Shown here piece by piece: positions 36,374 to 47,619 of a DNA stretch of 64,000 nt (its first letter is position 1; each line of letters opens with the position of its first letter). The stretch lies in contig NMRB01001281.1 of assembly GCA_002633025.1 (NCBI GenBank), positions 43,245-107,244 on the forward strand, written 5' to 3'. The DNA comes from Notospermus geniculatus. Its lineage: Eukaryota; Nemertea; Pilidiophora; Heteronemertea; Lineidae. The notes under the pieces are model-generated. The model was not told the origin of the DNA, did no database searches, and saw nothing but the letters and a program-made list of their open reading frames with translations. The position numbers were made by a program, and so were the translations under genes.

Positions 36374-38587
36374 CTACAATGCCATATCTAGCCGCAAGAA
36401 TCTGTGTGCGCGTGTACGTGCGTGGGCCATGTGTGGGTGGTCAGGACCGATTATGTTTCCCTACTCAACAATCATTGTTCTCATATTGGTCATAGGAGAC
36501 TTCGACAACCTTGATCAAAAACTGTTCAATAATTGGAGAAAGGTCCTGCACTTCTCTGTAATTTTCTTTTTGTGAATGTGTCTCTGATACGAAGGCATTC
36601 ATGGAAGAAATTAATAAACCAACACTGATAAAAATCATTAAAAACTATGCATTTTTCTTCCGCGATTCATTCGTATAGAAAGATGTATACAACTGGATTC
36701 CCGTTGCTGCGTCAGGTGTGACGTGACTTAATTCAGCGTAAGAAGGCAGCAAAGAAAACCAAGCCGAATGAAGCCATGCCGACCTTGACAAATCAGGATA
36801 AGTATGCAGTCACGTTTACATGTCGTTTTAATCTATTCATCAGGGGCAATGCTTACAGCCTATGGAAAAAGATTATCACCAGGATTGACTTTTGATATGA
36901 CACATCAATAAAAGTTATTATTCATATATACAATAATCTTTGTTTCTTGCAAATGTTCCGAAAACAATCGATGCTCTCTTTACTTGAAATACGTAAATCC
37001 AATTTATAGTCATTATAAGACGACATAAGTCGCATTCAGTCACGCGAAGCATGTGAGAATCCTATGTGGAATGTCTCATCAGAGAAGACCGCACAGATCA
37101 AAAGCTCTAGTCTCTGTCTGATGGAGATAAATTTTTCATCTTTACAGCAGTACATGAGAAGCTGAGTGTAGGCTGCACTGACAAAATTTTGAACAACATA
37201 CATGTACATGTACCTGCTGAGCAACATGATCTTTTGACCCTGTATGCACGGGCAATCAAATCAACATTTCGACAGCATTACATTTGAAGACTGCAAAAAA
37301 CAGTTTTTTTGTACACAGTATCTATTTTTTCAGTATGGTTTTCTGGTTGGAAAAATGTCATCGTACAAATACTTCAAGAAGTATATAGCCTACACTTCCG
37401 CCTGTACATGACACCACCGTAAAGATGTTCTCGACCTTGTTATAGTGATAGGCAGGATTCTCCGTCTTTAAAGGACCACAGTATTGTTCCCAATCCTGCG
37501 TTACACCTACCCGCGTTAAGGGGAGACCTCTACTAACGACTTGGTAAACTACCGCATGCAACTAGTCTCGCGCAGCCAGCCGTTTCGTTCCGCAGCTTAC
37601 TGCTACACAAACTTGTTCGATCCCCAGCGGCTGGGTGACCGAGACTGTAATCATACATTCTCCAACACTGGGGCGAAAGGCTTAACTACAGTATTGGAGC
37701 ATGGTGCCGGTGGCGCCGGCTGTCGACAGAAAGATGCAATACAGTGGTCCTCTAAGTGGCCAACTGCTGCTCATTTTAATGAAAGCAAAATTGTGGTACT
37801 TGCTGGTAGCAGCCGCCAAAAACCAACGCTGCGGAAAACTTCATTTGTTTCGCGCAATGATTAATTCAGATACATGTATCTGCAGAAGAAATGGTGTCAG
37901 CGAGTTGATGTCGGCGACATTTTCGGGTCCGCTTCCCTTATCGCAGACCTTTAATGGAGGTCGCGACATCGGTTGGAAAGTAGTACTGAAATGGGAACAC
38001 TGATTGTCTGGCTGGTTTGGAGCCTCTTCTACTTCGCACTAGCGACGCCGCCTATTTGACACCTAATTAGAATCGCGCGACCACGAAAATCATTTTTTAT
38101 GTACCGGTACATGTTGTTTGTTTGTATCCAATATTTTTTGTCTTATGAGTAATGTATTGGTGGAATGTCCCATCTAGAAAGTATTCAATATGGCGTTTTG
38201 GCATGACCCAAAAGTCCAAAACAACATGATGTTTACAAACATTGAATGTAAACAGTGAAGTCATGATATATATTATCTTAATTAGGATATGTCAGTCAGT
38301 CGACCAATAGGTGTCACTACGGCCTAATTCAATGGCTTGCTGGCCCATTTATGGTTGATTGAGCGCCAATCAGGATAATTTTATGTCGCATTGGTGCGCT
38401 ATAACTTTGCTGCCTTTTTTGGCGATAAGGTAGCTGATTGCTTCTATTGCATGCAGGTATGTACACCCTTAGTCAAAAGTAAATACCCACCTATTTTATT
38501 CCCGTGAATATCTTTCATAGCCACGCTTTCTTTTTCATACACATAATCTACGGCAACTAAGACACCCTTTAACATCATAATATACTG
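36374..38587. other. Gene-poor stretch
   Basis: Holds one short hairpin at 37563-37646 (AGTCTCGCGCAGCCAGCCG pairing with CGGCTGGGTGACCGAGACT), whose end-to-end fused form occurs at 24986. No gene recognised. Confidence 0.4.
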
Positions 38588-38633
38588 GACCCATATTCAT
38601 AAAACAACTTAAGTCTAAGTGTGACACTTAGGC
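38588..38633. repeat. Half copy of the CCATATTCATAAA MITE family
   Basis: Matches the left arm of 30229-30320, up to GTGACACTTA, then diverges into sequence with its own imperfect inverted structure (GAGGTTGGCCTCAAC). Confidence 0.6.
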
Positions 38634-38929
38634 CCGTTTGAGGTTGGCCTCAACTAACTAATATGATTTGCCATCAATTTGAGGTTGAGAACGACGTTGA
38701 GGTCAGCTTGAGCACAAAGTCGACCTTAAGTATGATTGGTGCAACACTGGGCGAAAACCAGCGAAATCTGCATGTTGCGGAGACACCAAACCAACTGCGT
38801 GGGTGACACCAGGTTGCTCAGGACAGACGTACCCATTGTCAGCTGTTAGCGGGCTAGGCTGCAAAGTGCGGTCACACCAAACAGTTATGCCGTTATACAA
38901 CCGACCGCTGCGGTTAGCAGGTGATTATA

Positions 38930-39306
38930 GCCGTGGTTACACTACATAAAAATACCCGTGTTTTTCCATACCCGTGTCAAACCCGTGTGTGCGAAAAGCC
39001 CGGCGGGAGGTCACACCACTACATTTCAGTTAAGTCGCCCGGCGACAGTTGCGCTGCATGCACTGACTCTTCAGTCATTTCTCTATTGGCCCACATTGTT
39101 GGAGGCGCGAAAACGACGTCACTTAATGGCTGCGCCATCTGTAGCCGGGCTAAAGAACTAATGAGACACGGGGATTTCGAAAAGCACGGCGAGATTGCCG
39201 TGTTCCAGAAACCCGTGTTTTTCAGACACGGGTTTCTTGAAGCCCTGCAATTCATAGGTGTGACCGCAAAAAAACCCGGCGATTTTATGTAGTGTAACCA
39301 CGGCTT
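38930..39306. mobile_element. Palindromic element (377 bp), GCCGTGGTTACACTAC ends
   Basis: AGCCGTGGTTACACTACATA is mirrored at the right. Inside are repeated ACCCGTGTTTTT / ACACGGGTTTC words on both arms. Flanked on both sides by 'gcggttagcaggtgattat'-like sequence (38911 and 39359). Confidence 0.8.
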
Positions 39307-40270
39307 ATGTCGCATTACTTTATACCTAACTGCTGTCCACACACACAACTGACTGTTGCGGTTAGTAGGTGATTATGTTGGGTAATTCTTCGGTGACGGA
39401 ATTACAATCAGAGCAAAATTTCGTCGTAATTTTAGCTCTAGGCCCTTCACAGTATGTAATACTGGGATGAAAGCAGTCGTACGGGTTGCACATCAGTCCA
39501 AACTATTTTTGGATGGGCTCAAGCCTGGTCTACTACACAAGGTGGCAGAGCAGTGCTGCCCGATATGTCGTAACGGAATTACGGCAGAAAACTGCTTCAA
39601 AAAGTGTCCAATTTTTAAAAAATTCTCCCCCATACCCTCAAGAATTTATCATTGCCCTAATAGTTAGATGTTACAGCTAAGACCCTTAGCTGTAATTTAA
39701 GATATCAATAAATGTGAAATCCGCATACACATTAGAGAAATTGACATTCTCCTGAGGTAGTGTGCGGTAACGGAATTACTGAACGGTAACGGAATTACAT
39801 TTTCTGAAACGAAGGCTACACAAAGGCTAACAAATGGGGTTCAGCCATTGCGTATGGTCTTACACCTGTCCATTATTCCTCAATCAGGTCTTGGAGATTC
39901 CAAATAAACTAAGATGGCATAGTTGTATGCACTCTTGTGTGTGCACTGAGGCTTGGAAAATAGGCATAAAAACAAGGTGAGTGAGGAGCATTCAGTGCAA
40001 AAATGATGATTTTTAATTTTCTTTATTTCATGTCGCTATTTAACTAGAAATGCTTTGCATTATAATTTCAAGTGTAGTTTCCTGCATATGCAGGATTTTT
40101 TGCATGGCAGTCTGAACCACAGTGTCGTAGATGTAACTACAAATGCGATTTCCAGGCCTTGAAGTTTAAGGCGAGCTGTTTTTGTGAACAATAGAAATTC
40201 TATTCGCATCTTCAATTCAATTTGTACTATGCAGTATTTGCGAAATGGTTGAGGTATGGTGACGGCAAAG

Positions 40271-40302
40271 NNNNNNNNNNNNNNNNNNNNNNNNNNNNNN
40301 NN
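40271..40302. other. Assembly gap (32 N)
   Basis: The only multi-base gap. Single N characters are at 1934, 3351, 30140, 31945, 34360 and 59370. Confidence 1.
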
Positions 40303-40462
40303 TAAACATGCTAAACATTTGTAAATGAGCTGGTTTGTGGGCCGAAAGAACTGATTTTCTATTCGACGATTTTTGCTGCTGGTCGCCATGTTGTCACGTG
40401 ATCTTGTACAGCCCTCTTGAATAAAAATCCGCCAAATAAATATTTAAAAGTCGTATCCCTCT

Positions 40463-41371
40463 TCACTTGCATCCTCTAATCGGTGAATAAATCTTCAGTT
40501 CTGTTAACTTCTGGGGATCGCCGCTCCTGTTCCTGAGAGTGTTCAACTGAATAAGGTCCCCTGTGGTCGAGAGGACAAAATTCTGACTCCCAGTAAAGTG
40601 TAGGAAATCATCTGATGTTATTTTGTGAGATTTCTTGGACCAGTTGATGAGTAAAAGCCGATTTTTGGTTGTACCAATAAGTACCAATTTATAGGCATCA
40701 TTGATCAGAACGAAAAAAACTTGGATTATTTCTGGGATGAATAGCTTAATTTTTATTACCTGATCAGTTTTGGCGTCGTATATACGCATCACATCTCTCG
40801 GGGAGAGCAGTGGCGGGCAGGATATAAAAGATCCTTTATAGGAAAGGGCTAAGTGTTGATACCATTTTTTTTCTTCATGACATTTGACGAGTATAAGAAT
40901 CTGATGTGATTTCTGGACAGTGTAGGCGTAGTCACAAAATAATACAAGATACGTGTCCTTGTGAAGTACCTTGACGATTACCTGATGCATAGCTGTTTTA
41001 AAGACCAACTTGATATCTCTACACTCCAGTATCTTAGATTGGGTAGAATCATCAAATTGAAGGCGACCCTTGACTTCCCCATCAATTCTCAATAATGCGA
41101 AAAAATCATATTGTTTTTCCCTCGTCACGAGGACAAAGTCTTCAAACTCACCAACGATGATAAGATGATGTCTGTAACCCCTTCGTTGGGAAAGGTAACG
41201 CACATGACCAGAAACTGGGTCAACCTGAAATGTTGTCGTTTCCGTTCTCGTACTCAAACGTACAGTCAGGATAATTCTGTCTTTCCTTTGGTTATAGTAA
41301 AAACTTGAGAAAAGTTCTTGCTCTTTAAGTCGAACCTTGCGATGCAAGGGGTAGGTGATTTTCCTTGCCGT
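40463..41371 (-). CDS. Terminal exon of an unrecognised protein, about 302 residues
   Basis: On the minus strand a frame opens after an acceptor (GAGTTCATTTCAG, exon from 41371) and runs 302 codons to a stop at 40463. There is no ATG near its start, so it is a last exon whose upstream exons lie at higher coordinates, possibly beyond the repeat cluster at 41715. Composition is that of real protein. Short beta-strand-like blocks alternate with turns (FVLVTREKQYDFFALLRIDGE; KLVLIGTTKNRLLLINW; FVLSTTGDLIQL), which suggests a beta-propeller-like C-terminal domain. That is inference; no family signature was recognised. Downstream TTTATT at about 40022 could be the polyadenylation signal. Confidence 0.65.
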   Translation of the reverse strand, partial: TARKITYPLHRKVRLKEQELFSSFYYNQRKDRIILTVRLSTRTETTTFQVDPVSGHVRYLSQRRGYRHHLIIVGEFEDFVLVTREKQYDFFALLRIDGEVKGRLQFDDSTQSKILECRDIKLVFKTAMHQVIVKVLHKDTYLVLFCDYAYTVQKSHQILILVKCHEEKKWYQHLALSYKGSFISCPPLLSPRDVMRIYDAKTDQVIKIKLFIPEIIQVFFVLINDAYKLVLIGTTKNRLLLINWSKKSHKITSDDFLHFTGSQNFVLSTTGDLIQLNTLRNRSGDPQKLTELKIYSPIRGCK

Positions 41372-41945
41372 CTGAAATGAACTCGACTGATCATTTGAAA
41401 AGAATGCACTTAATGCAGTGTCCGTTGCATTTCACGTTGTCTCATTTCTCGTCACTAATTCGAGAGTAGGCCTACCCCCATTGATTTCAACATGTCAGAT
41501 TGCGGAACAGACTTTTGTTCAAGGTCTCTGCCAGAAAATTATTGAGAGAACTAAATTTGTTAACATCGATCCGCAAAAAACCCTTGAAATTAAAGAAATG
41601 GCCTTCTTTCTGTTTCTTTGAGGGTAAAAAATAGCACATAATTGACTACTGCAGCTGCCTAACGACTTTCTCAGCTAAGACTTAAGTACATGTACCAATA
41701 TCCCAGGGGGATATTGGTGCTTTGCGGAACGGAACGGAACAAGATATAAAACTTTTATTCAACAGCGCCATGAAGTAGCAAAGGTGTTGCCAGCCGACTG
41801 GGATTGGTTTGGCATTACAGTGGACCCCCTCCCCCTTAACGGACACCTCTAGCAGGAGGACACCTCTCTATTGAGGACACTGAAGTTCAGTCTCAAACTG
41901 ATCATTTCTGTTCATTTTAACCTCTGGAATTACCGGTCCTTACTT

Positions 41946-42852
41946 TTTAGCTCATCCGTGAGCTTTAGTCGTGGGTCGGTGTCCGTCGGCGTCCGTTGTC
42001 GTCGTCCGTTAGCAGGGCACGTTTTGTAACCGCTGGAGCTATTGATCTGAAACTTGGTACATATATATCCCTAGGTACGATGACCTATGACACCAAGTTT
42101 CGGTCCGATTCGATTCTTGGCTTGGCCTCCAGGTGGCTAAAACCAGAAACGCGAAAAGTGCAATAACTCCTTAACTAATGACTGGATCATCTCCAAATTT
42201 TTATCATAGGTGTATCTAAATAGGATACATAACATATTTAACGGGTTTTTGATTTGACCTCCTTTTCAAGGTCACAGAGGTCAAAGTTCGACAAAAGTAA
42301 CGAACCTGCCACAGTTCTTCATTATTTCACCGAGCGTCTCCATATCTTGCATAAACGTGTATAGAGGGGTACCTACAAAAATACCGAGTTTCGGTCCGAT
42401 CGGACATCCAATATGGCGGCCAGGTGGCTAACCTGAAAATCATCCTAGTGCTGTAATTCATGAACGGCTTGACCTAGAGTGCTCAAACTTGATTTTTACC
42501 TCCCTCTAGATGACCTTTACAAGCACGTCAAATTTTCGCCTGATTAAACTTCCAATATGGTCGCCAGGTGGCGTAACCCGAAAATCATCAAATGTGCTAT
42601 AACTCAGGAACGACTTGACCCAGAGCACTCAAATGTGCTATGTGGCTCCCTCTAGATGACCTTTATGTGCATGTGAAGTTTTGGCCCGATCGGACATCCA
42701 ATATGACCGCCATGGCATGAACTAAAAATCATTGAAGTACTGCAACTTGGGAATGACTTGACCCAGATTGCTCGTAACTGACATGTACGTCTCTCTGTTA
42801 TTACACCATTCTGTCCAAACGGGTGAGCACATGGTCCTTGGACCATTTCATT
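41946..42852. repeat. 0.91-kb repeat with internal units of about 125 bp, copy 2
   Basis: Second copy of 23709-24640, same orientation, roughly 90% identical by eye. Inserted in unit A of the GGAACGG cluster. Confidence 0.8.
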
Positions 42853-43236
42853 CTAGGATGGCTCGGGTTCAATGTAATCGAAATGCCAAGAAATCCTGGG
42901 TTCTAAAATCCAAATTTTTCTTTGGAGGGCCGCGCAGACCCCCCGATTCTTGCGCGCACCTGCGGCGGCGTCATTTATTTTGTGGATGGAAAGCTCGTGA
43001 ACAGTCTTGTAATCGCCTTGCGTGCAGCAAACATGTAAAAATATAAAAAAACGGCATGTTCCGTTCCGTTCCCCAAATTACCAATATCCCCCTGGGTAAA
43101 GGTACCTTGCGGAACAGAAGGGAACAAGATATAAAAATTTTATTCAACAGCGTAATGACGTAGCATAGGCCTGCTGTTGTACGATTGGGATTGTTTTGTT
43201 GTACAGCATAGAGAATAGACTACGGCGCGATTATTT

Positions 43237-43611
43237 CAACCTCGTCCCCAGGGGTATAGTTCGCTTTCTGACAATATGGCGGTCGCGTCACTAACCCCTG
43301 GCATCAGCTTCGGTTAATAATCCAGGAATCTTGGACTAAGTATAGGTGGCAGCACGAGTCAAAATAATCAATTTGAAATACTTACTTGTGCTTTTTTAAA
43401 TTATTTTTACAAAAAATCATCAAACCTGGATATAGATGACCTTCTGGTTTGATCCAAAATATTTTGAAAATTTCTTTTGGTATATTCTTGGGTATATTTG
43501 ACGGTTTCCCGTCAACCAATCACATGCGTTAAATCGAAAGCTGATGCCAGGGTTTAGTGAGCGAGTTGTCCGAGGTTGTCTGAGCGAACTATACCCCTGG
43601 GGACGAGGTTG
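43237..43611. mobile_element. Palindromic MITE with 9-bp target duplication
   Basis: Left end CAACCTCGTCCCCAGGGGTA pairs with the right end, arms about 45 bases. CGATTATTT is present at 43228-43236 and again at 43612-43620. A 9-bp duplication fits Mutator-like or Merlin-type elements. The interior is unique; the inner pair TGGCATCAGCTTCGG/GAAAGCTGATGCCA extends the fold. Confidence 0.88.
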
Positions 43612-44014
43612 CGATTATTTCTGTTTCTGCTGAGCTGCAGTGATACGGCGGCCGCTGAAAAATGCCGGGAGGCGTTTTCCTTGAGGAAACTTTACTTCAG
43701 CGCCCTCGCATGCAGCAACCATGTAAAAATATAAAATAATGGCATGTTCCGTTCCATTCCGCAAATTACCGATATCCCCCTGGGTAATCGTACTTTGCGG
43801 AACGGAACGGAACAAGAAATAAAGTATGTATTTAAAAGCCTAATAAAGCAAATTACCTTATTGTATTGCAGTTGGATGTAGTTTGGAATTATTTCTAGTA
43901 CAACCGTTACCGGTACCCGTCTTTTCTGTTTTCTGCTATTTAAAAAAAATCCTAGGAACGAAGTTTGTTCCGTTCCGTTCCGTTCCGCAAAGTACCATTA
44001 GCCTTTTCGGCTTG

Positions 44015-47000
44015 CAGTTATTGGGAAGCGCTTTGGTGATGGTGGTCTGAAGGATGTTCTCCTCGAGTCTCGTGTTGTTGTTGAAGGTTCCATTGCTCCA
44101 GTGCTAAATGGGCATCACTATAATAGAAGTCTTAGGGTCCATAAACTACTTGCTGAGGCTCTGATTCGGCTCTAGTTTCAATCCTATCTTGACACTCTAG
44201 ATGACACAGCTAAGGCACACCACATCGACCTTTCTTTCTTCCATAGCTGATACATTTCCAAATCCCGAGTTTGTCACAGCATGTGGAAGTGAAGCATTCA
44301 AGTCTCTCCTGTTAGGTTTCAGCAGTTTTACGGAGGGAATGAGGGCAGTCAATCCAACATACGACTTCAGGGCCCAGTTTCACAAAGAATCTTAAGTCAG
44401 TAGGCTTAAGTCACTATTTTTGGCTAAGCTAAGACACTGACTTAAGCCCATTTCACAAAGCGACTAAAGTCTGACTTAGCTAAGTCAGTAGCCTGTGACT
44501 TAAGTCATGCAGAAATGGAACACTTTCCCGAAAGGAGGTGAGGAAGCGAATCACATGACGAGTCACATGATCCGGTCACCATGGTCACCAATGTAAACAC
44601 TCAAAATTGCAGATTCTCAAAGCAAACGCCCACCTAGGCCTAAACGAAGCCACATTCATGCATTGCCTACCACTTTGGCCAGAGTTCTGGACGGGGAGAC
44701 TTCGGGTGGATGAACATCAACGTCATCATGCATGCATGGTCATGATGTGTGCAGTAGAGGCCCATCAAGCCTGCAACAGTGGACTGCGACATCCAACACG
44801 AAATCCTCGCACTGACTGAAAGAATCATGACGCGGCGCGGCATCATGTCACACAACGTCAACAATTCAGCGTAAGTGGGGTCATGAAGTGCGTTGAGACT
44901 CCTAAGGGGAACCCAGGCCTAGATACACACAAAAATATTCGCGAAGTGGGAAGTTTCTCAAGAGGGCAGCCATATTTAAGTCAACTCCAGCTGACTTAAG
45001 CCTCCCAGCTACCCGTCTTAACTTTAAGACACTTTTTTGGCTTAAGTTTTTTTGAGAACTTCTGACTCAGGCCTAAGCCAGGTAAATTGAGGCTTAAGTC
45101 AACAAAACTGACTTAAGATTCTTTGTGAAACCGGGCCCTGGTGCTCATACATTGAAATGGTCCAACTGTTGTTGCTGTTCATAAGAGGAACTCGTGAGTC
45201 AAATTGGAATCTTCACCTTGCAGCTTTCCATGAAATGCTGCCATGGTTCTTCGCGTATGACCGACAGAATTATGCCCGCTATGGCGCGGCATATCTATTA
45301 GAAATGGCTAGCCTTCCAGTAACTCATCCAGAAGTTCATCCATCACTTCTGTTGGGCAGTGGACAGTTCAGCATTCCGGTAATGGGTTCACCTCCATAGC
45401 TTGTGACCAGGCCATTGAGAAGACGGTGAACAGTGACTCAAAAACTTCTGGAGGTCTCATTGGCATAACACGTAATCATGGTGCTGTTCAAAGGTGGATT
45501 CTAAGCCAGAATGAGCGTGCAGCCATTGTCAACCAGTGTGAAAATATAGTGAACACTGAAGCAGACTAAAATTGGCAAAACCAAAATGATGACTGATGAA
45601 CAGGCTATTCAAGACATCATCTCTGTTGTTCAGTCAATGCAGAACCAATTTGACACAGGTCTTTCTGATCTGATTTGCATTAGTTCTGGGGTAATTGCAT
45701 CAGCCAGTTCTGTTTCTGACATAAAAAAATGCAAAGTCAATTGGAAATGCAGCTTTCAAAGAATTCATGGAAAAGCGTCTCATTGATTAGACTGAGGATT
45801 ACTTTGCTCCTCTCAAAGCAAATAAACTGAAGTCATTCTCAGCACCTGTGAAAGCTAAAACCTCAAAGCAGAAAGACATTTCACTTCGGAATGACAAGAG
45901 GTTTATGGCCGGATGCTTATCATTGCTCAGACCAAAAGTCCTGACATGCGGATGGTATTAAGCTATTCCCTTTCTTCTGTCTCCCTGCCACTACCCTTAA
46001 CAGATGGGTCATTGGCGAAGACAAACAAAGCGGATATCCTTCATGCACTGGAGTCATCAGTTTCTGATTCCTTGGAGGTGGATGTCCCTCAGGGTGCTCT
46101 GATGGTTGACTGCATGGCCATTCTTCAGAGCATGCCACATAACTTTGACACCTTTGGTTTGTTTGCTGATGCAGTTCTCAAAAGAGTGGTTGGTCTGGCA
46201 CATAGATTTCATAGTCATCGGGTTGATGTTGTTTGTGACACTTACCCCGAAATCAGCATAAAACTTATGAGAGATCTCGCCGTGGTGCTGGTAGTGGACA
46301 GGATATTCGTATTCGTATTTTCATAAATTGAAAACTGCTGATGGCATTGTCGGTGTTGATGAGGTTGTGGAACTCTCTTCGGATCACGAAGAAGCAGACA
46401 CGCGTCTCTTGTTGCATGCTTGTCATTCTGGGAAAGACTTCAGCAGTGTTATCATCCATAGTCCTGACACTCATGTTGCTGTAATTGCACTTGGTTTAGG
46501 GAACGAACTGTCATGTCAGTTGTTTTTTTCCACTGGTGTTAAGAACAAAGCCAGAGTCATCAATCTTAGCGAGACCATATCTTCACAAGGAAAAGTCATC
46601 AATGCTCTCATTGGCCTTCACACCTACACAGGATGTGACTCGACAAGTGCCTTTAAGGGAAAAGGCAAAAAGAGGGCATTGGATTTAGTCTCAGAGTCTG
46701 ATGAGTTTATTGACATGTTTGCAGAGCTTGGCACAGACTTCGTTCCTACAGACAGCCTTATAAAGGCCCTAGAGAAATTTGCCTGCTCGCTTTACTGCCA
46801 GGCAAAACTGAGTGATATACGAAGCCAGGTACATGTCATTCTGTCTGACATCTTCTCTTGAACACACTCTTCAACCTACAAGGGATGCACATAAACATCA
46901 TGTCCGCAGAGCTTCTTACCAAGCTGCAATCCACAAACGATCATTACAGGCTTCGATTGAGGCCCCATCCCCTGATGGTCATGGTTGGGATGTTAAAGAT

Positions 47001-47237
47001 GGAGAAATTCACATTCACTGGATGAGTCAAAATGCTGCCCCAGATTCCATCCTTGAGATAGTCAATTGCAAGTGCAGCAAAAGCAAGTGCAGCAGTGCCA
47101 GATGCTCTTGCTACAAGTCTGGTCTGTCTTGCACAGATTTGTGTGCCTGCAAAGACTGCTCCAACCGTAAGGAAACCATCCAAGAGCAGCAGATGAAGCG
47201 AGTTGAAACTGAAGAGGATGAAGAGCCTGAGTTTTGA
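44015..47237 (+). pseudogene. Decayed copy of a multicopy animal gene family ending in a CXC (tesmin/TSO1-like) motif
   Basis: Collinear blocks in shifting frames: GKRFGDGGLKDVLLESRVVV (44055), LLLFIRGTRESNWNLHLAAFHEMLPWFFAYDR (split here for length; about 45160-45260), SGGLIGITRNHGAVQRWILSQ (about 45450), LMVDCMAILQSMPHNFDTFG (46100), SSDHEEADTRLLLHA (46380), NALIGLHTYTGCDSTSAFKG (46600). Last is a cysteine row, CKCSKSKC, CSCYKSGLSC and CACKDC (47060-47170), which has CXC-domain spacing. Known: proteins with this order are numerous in cnidarian, mollusc and echinoderm genomes and behave like a repetitive, possibly transposon-borne, family; function is not established. The 5' end is cut at the GGAACGG cluster, a 769-bp element splits it at 44370, and at least five frameshifts or stops follow. 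It cannot encode an intact protein. Confidence 0.8.
44370..45138. mobile_element. Palindromic element, GGGCCCAGTTTCACAAAG family, inside the pseudogene
   Basis: GGGCCCAGTTTCACAAAGAA at the left is mirrored at the right end (to 45138). The inner arms are rich in ACTTAAG and TGACTTAAGTCA words. Interior of about 500 bases without recognised coding. Coding sequence of the pseudogene resumes directly after it. Related copies are at 49283-49345 (right half) and 49950-50084. Confidence 0.85.
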
Positions 47238-47619
47238 GGTCTCTCTTGTGCTTTATTGAAGGGCGATTTAATTAAATTCATACTAGAACAGTGGAACCCC
47301 AGTAATAATCGAACGACACTTGTCAGACAGTAACCCAGTTGAGGTGGTCGTCTTCAGTGAGGTGACTTTGATTCCTTAAACTTAACTGTAGGTCATGTGG
47401 GCCTAATAATGTTCAAACTGAAATACATGTATCACTTTGTATTATTATATTAAATAAATTAATATCATTGGTTTAATGATGTTTTCTTACATTTAGGTCT
47501 CAATCCGCACATCATGACTGCAGACGCGTGTTGCTTACCAACACCGAGTCGCGTGTTGCTTTGAGTCAGCAGCTAAACGAAGCAACAACGAGTCACGTGT
47601 TCGTTCTATCGGCTGCAGA

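Larger units (their letters stand above)
41715..43995. mobile_element. Tandem cluster of three GGAACGGAACGG-ended palindromic elements with nested insertions
   Basis: Three units each start near GTACTTTGCGGAACGGAACG and end near CCGTTCCGTTCCGCAAA: A 41718-43080, B 43101-43770 and C 43790-43994. They are separated by near-identical 20-base spacers (ACCAATATCCCCCTGGGTAA). A and B share the inner right end 'catgtaaaaatataaa'. A carries the 0.9-kb repeat at 41946-42852, and B carries the 43237-43611 MITE. The spacer repeats imply tandem duplication, not three independent insertions. Confidence 0.75.

Noticed and set aside
41418-41621. Plus-strand frame opposite the upstream side of the orphan exon
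   Set aside because: Short, starts without context, no similarity recognised.
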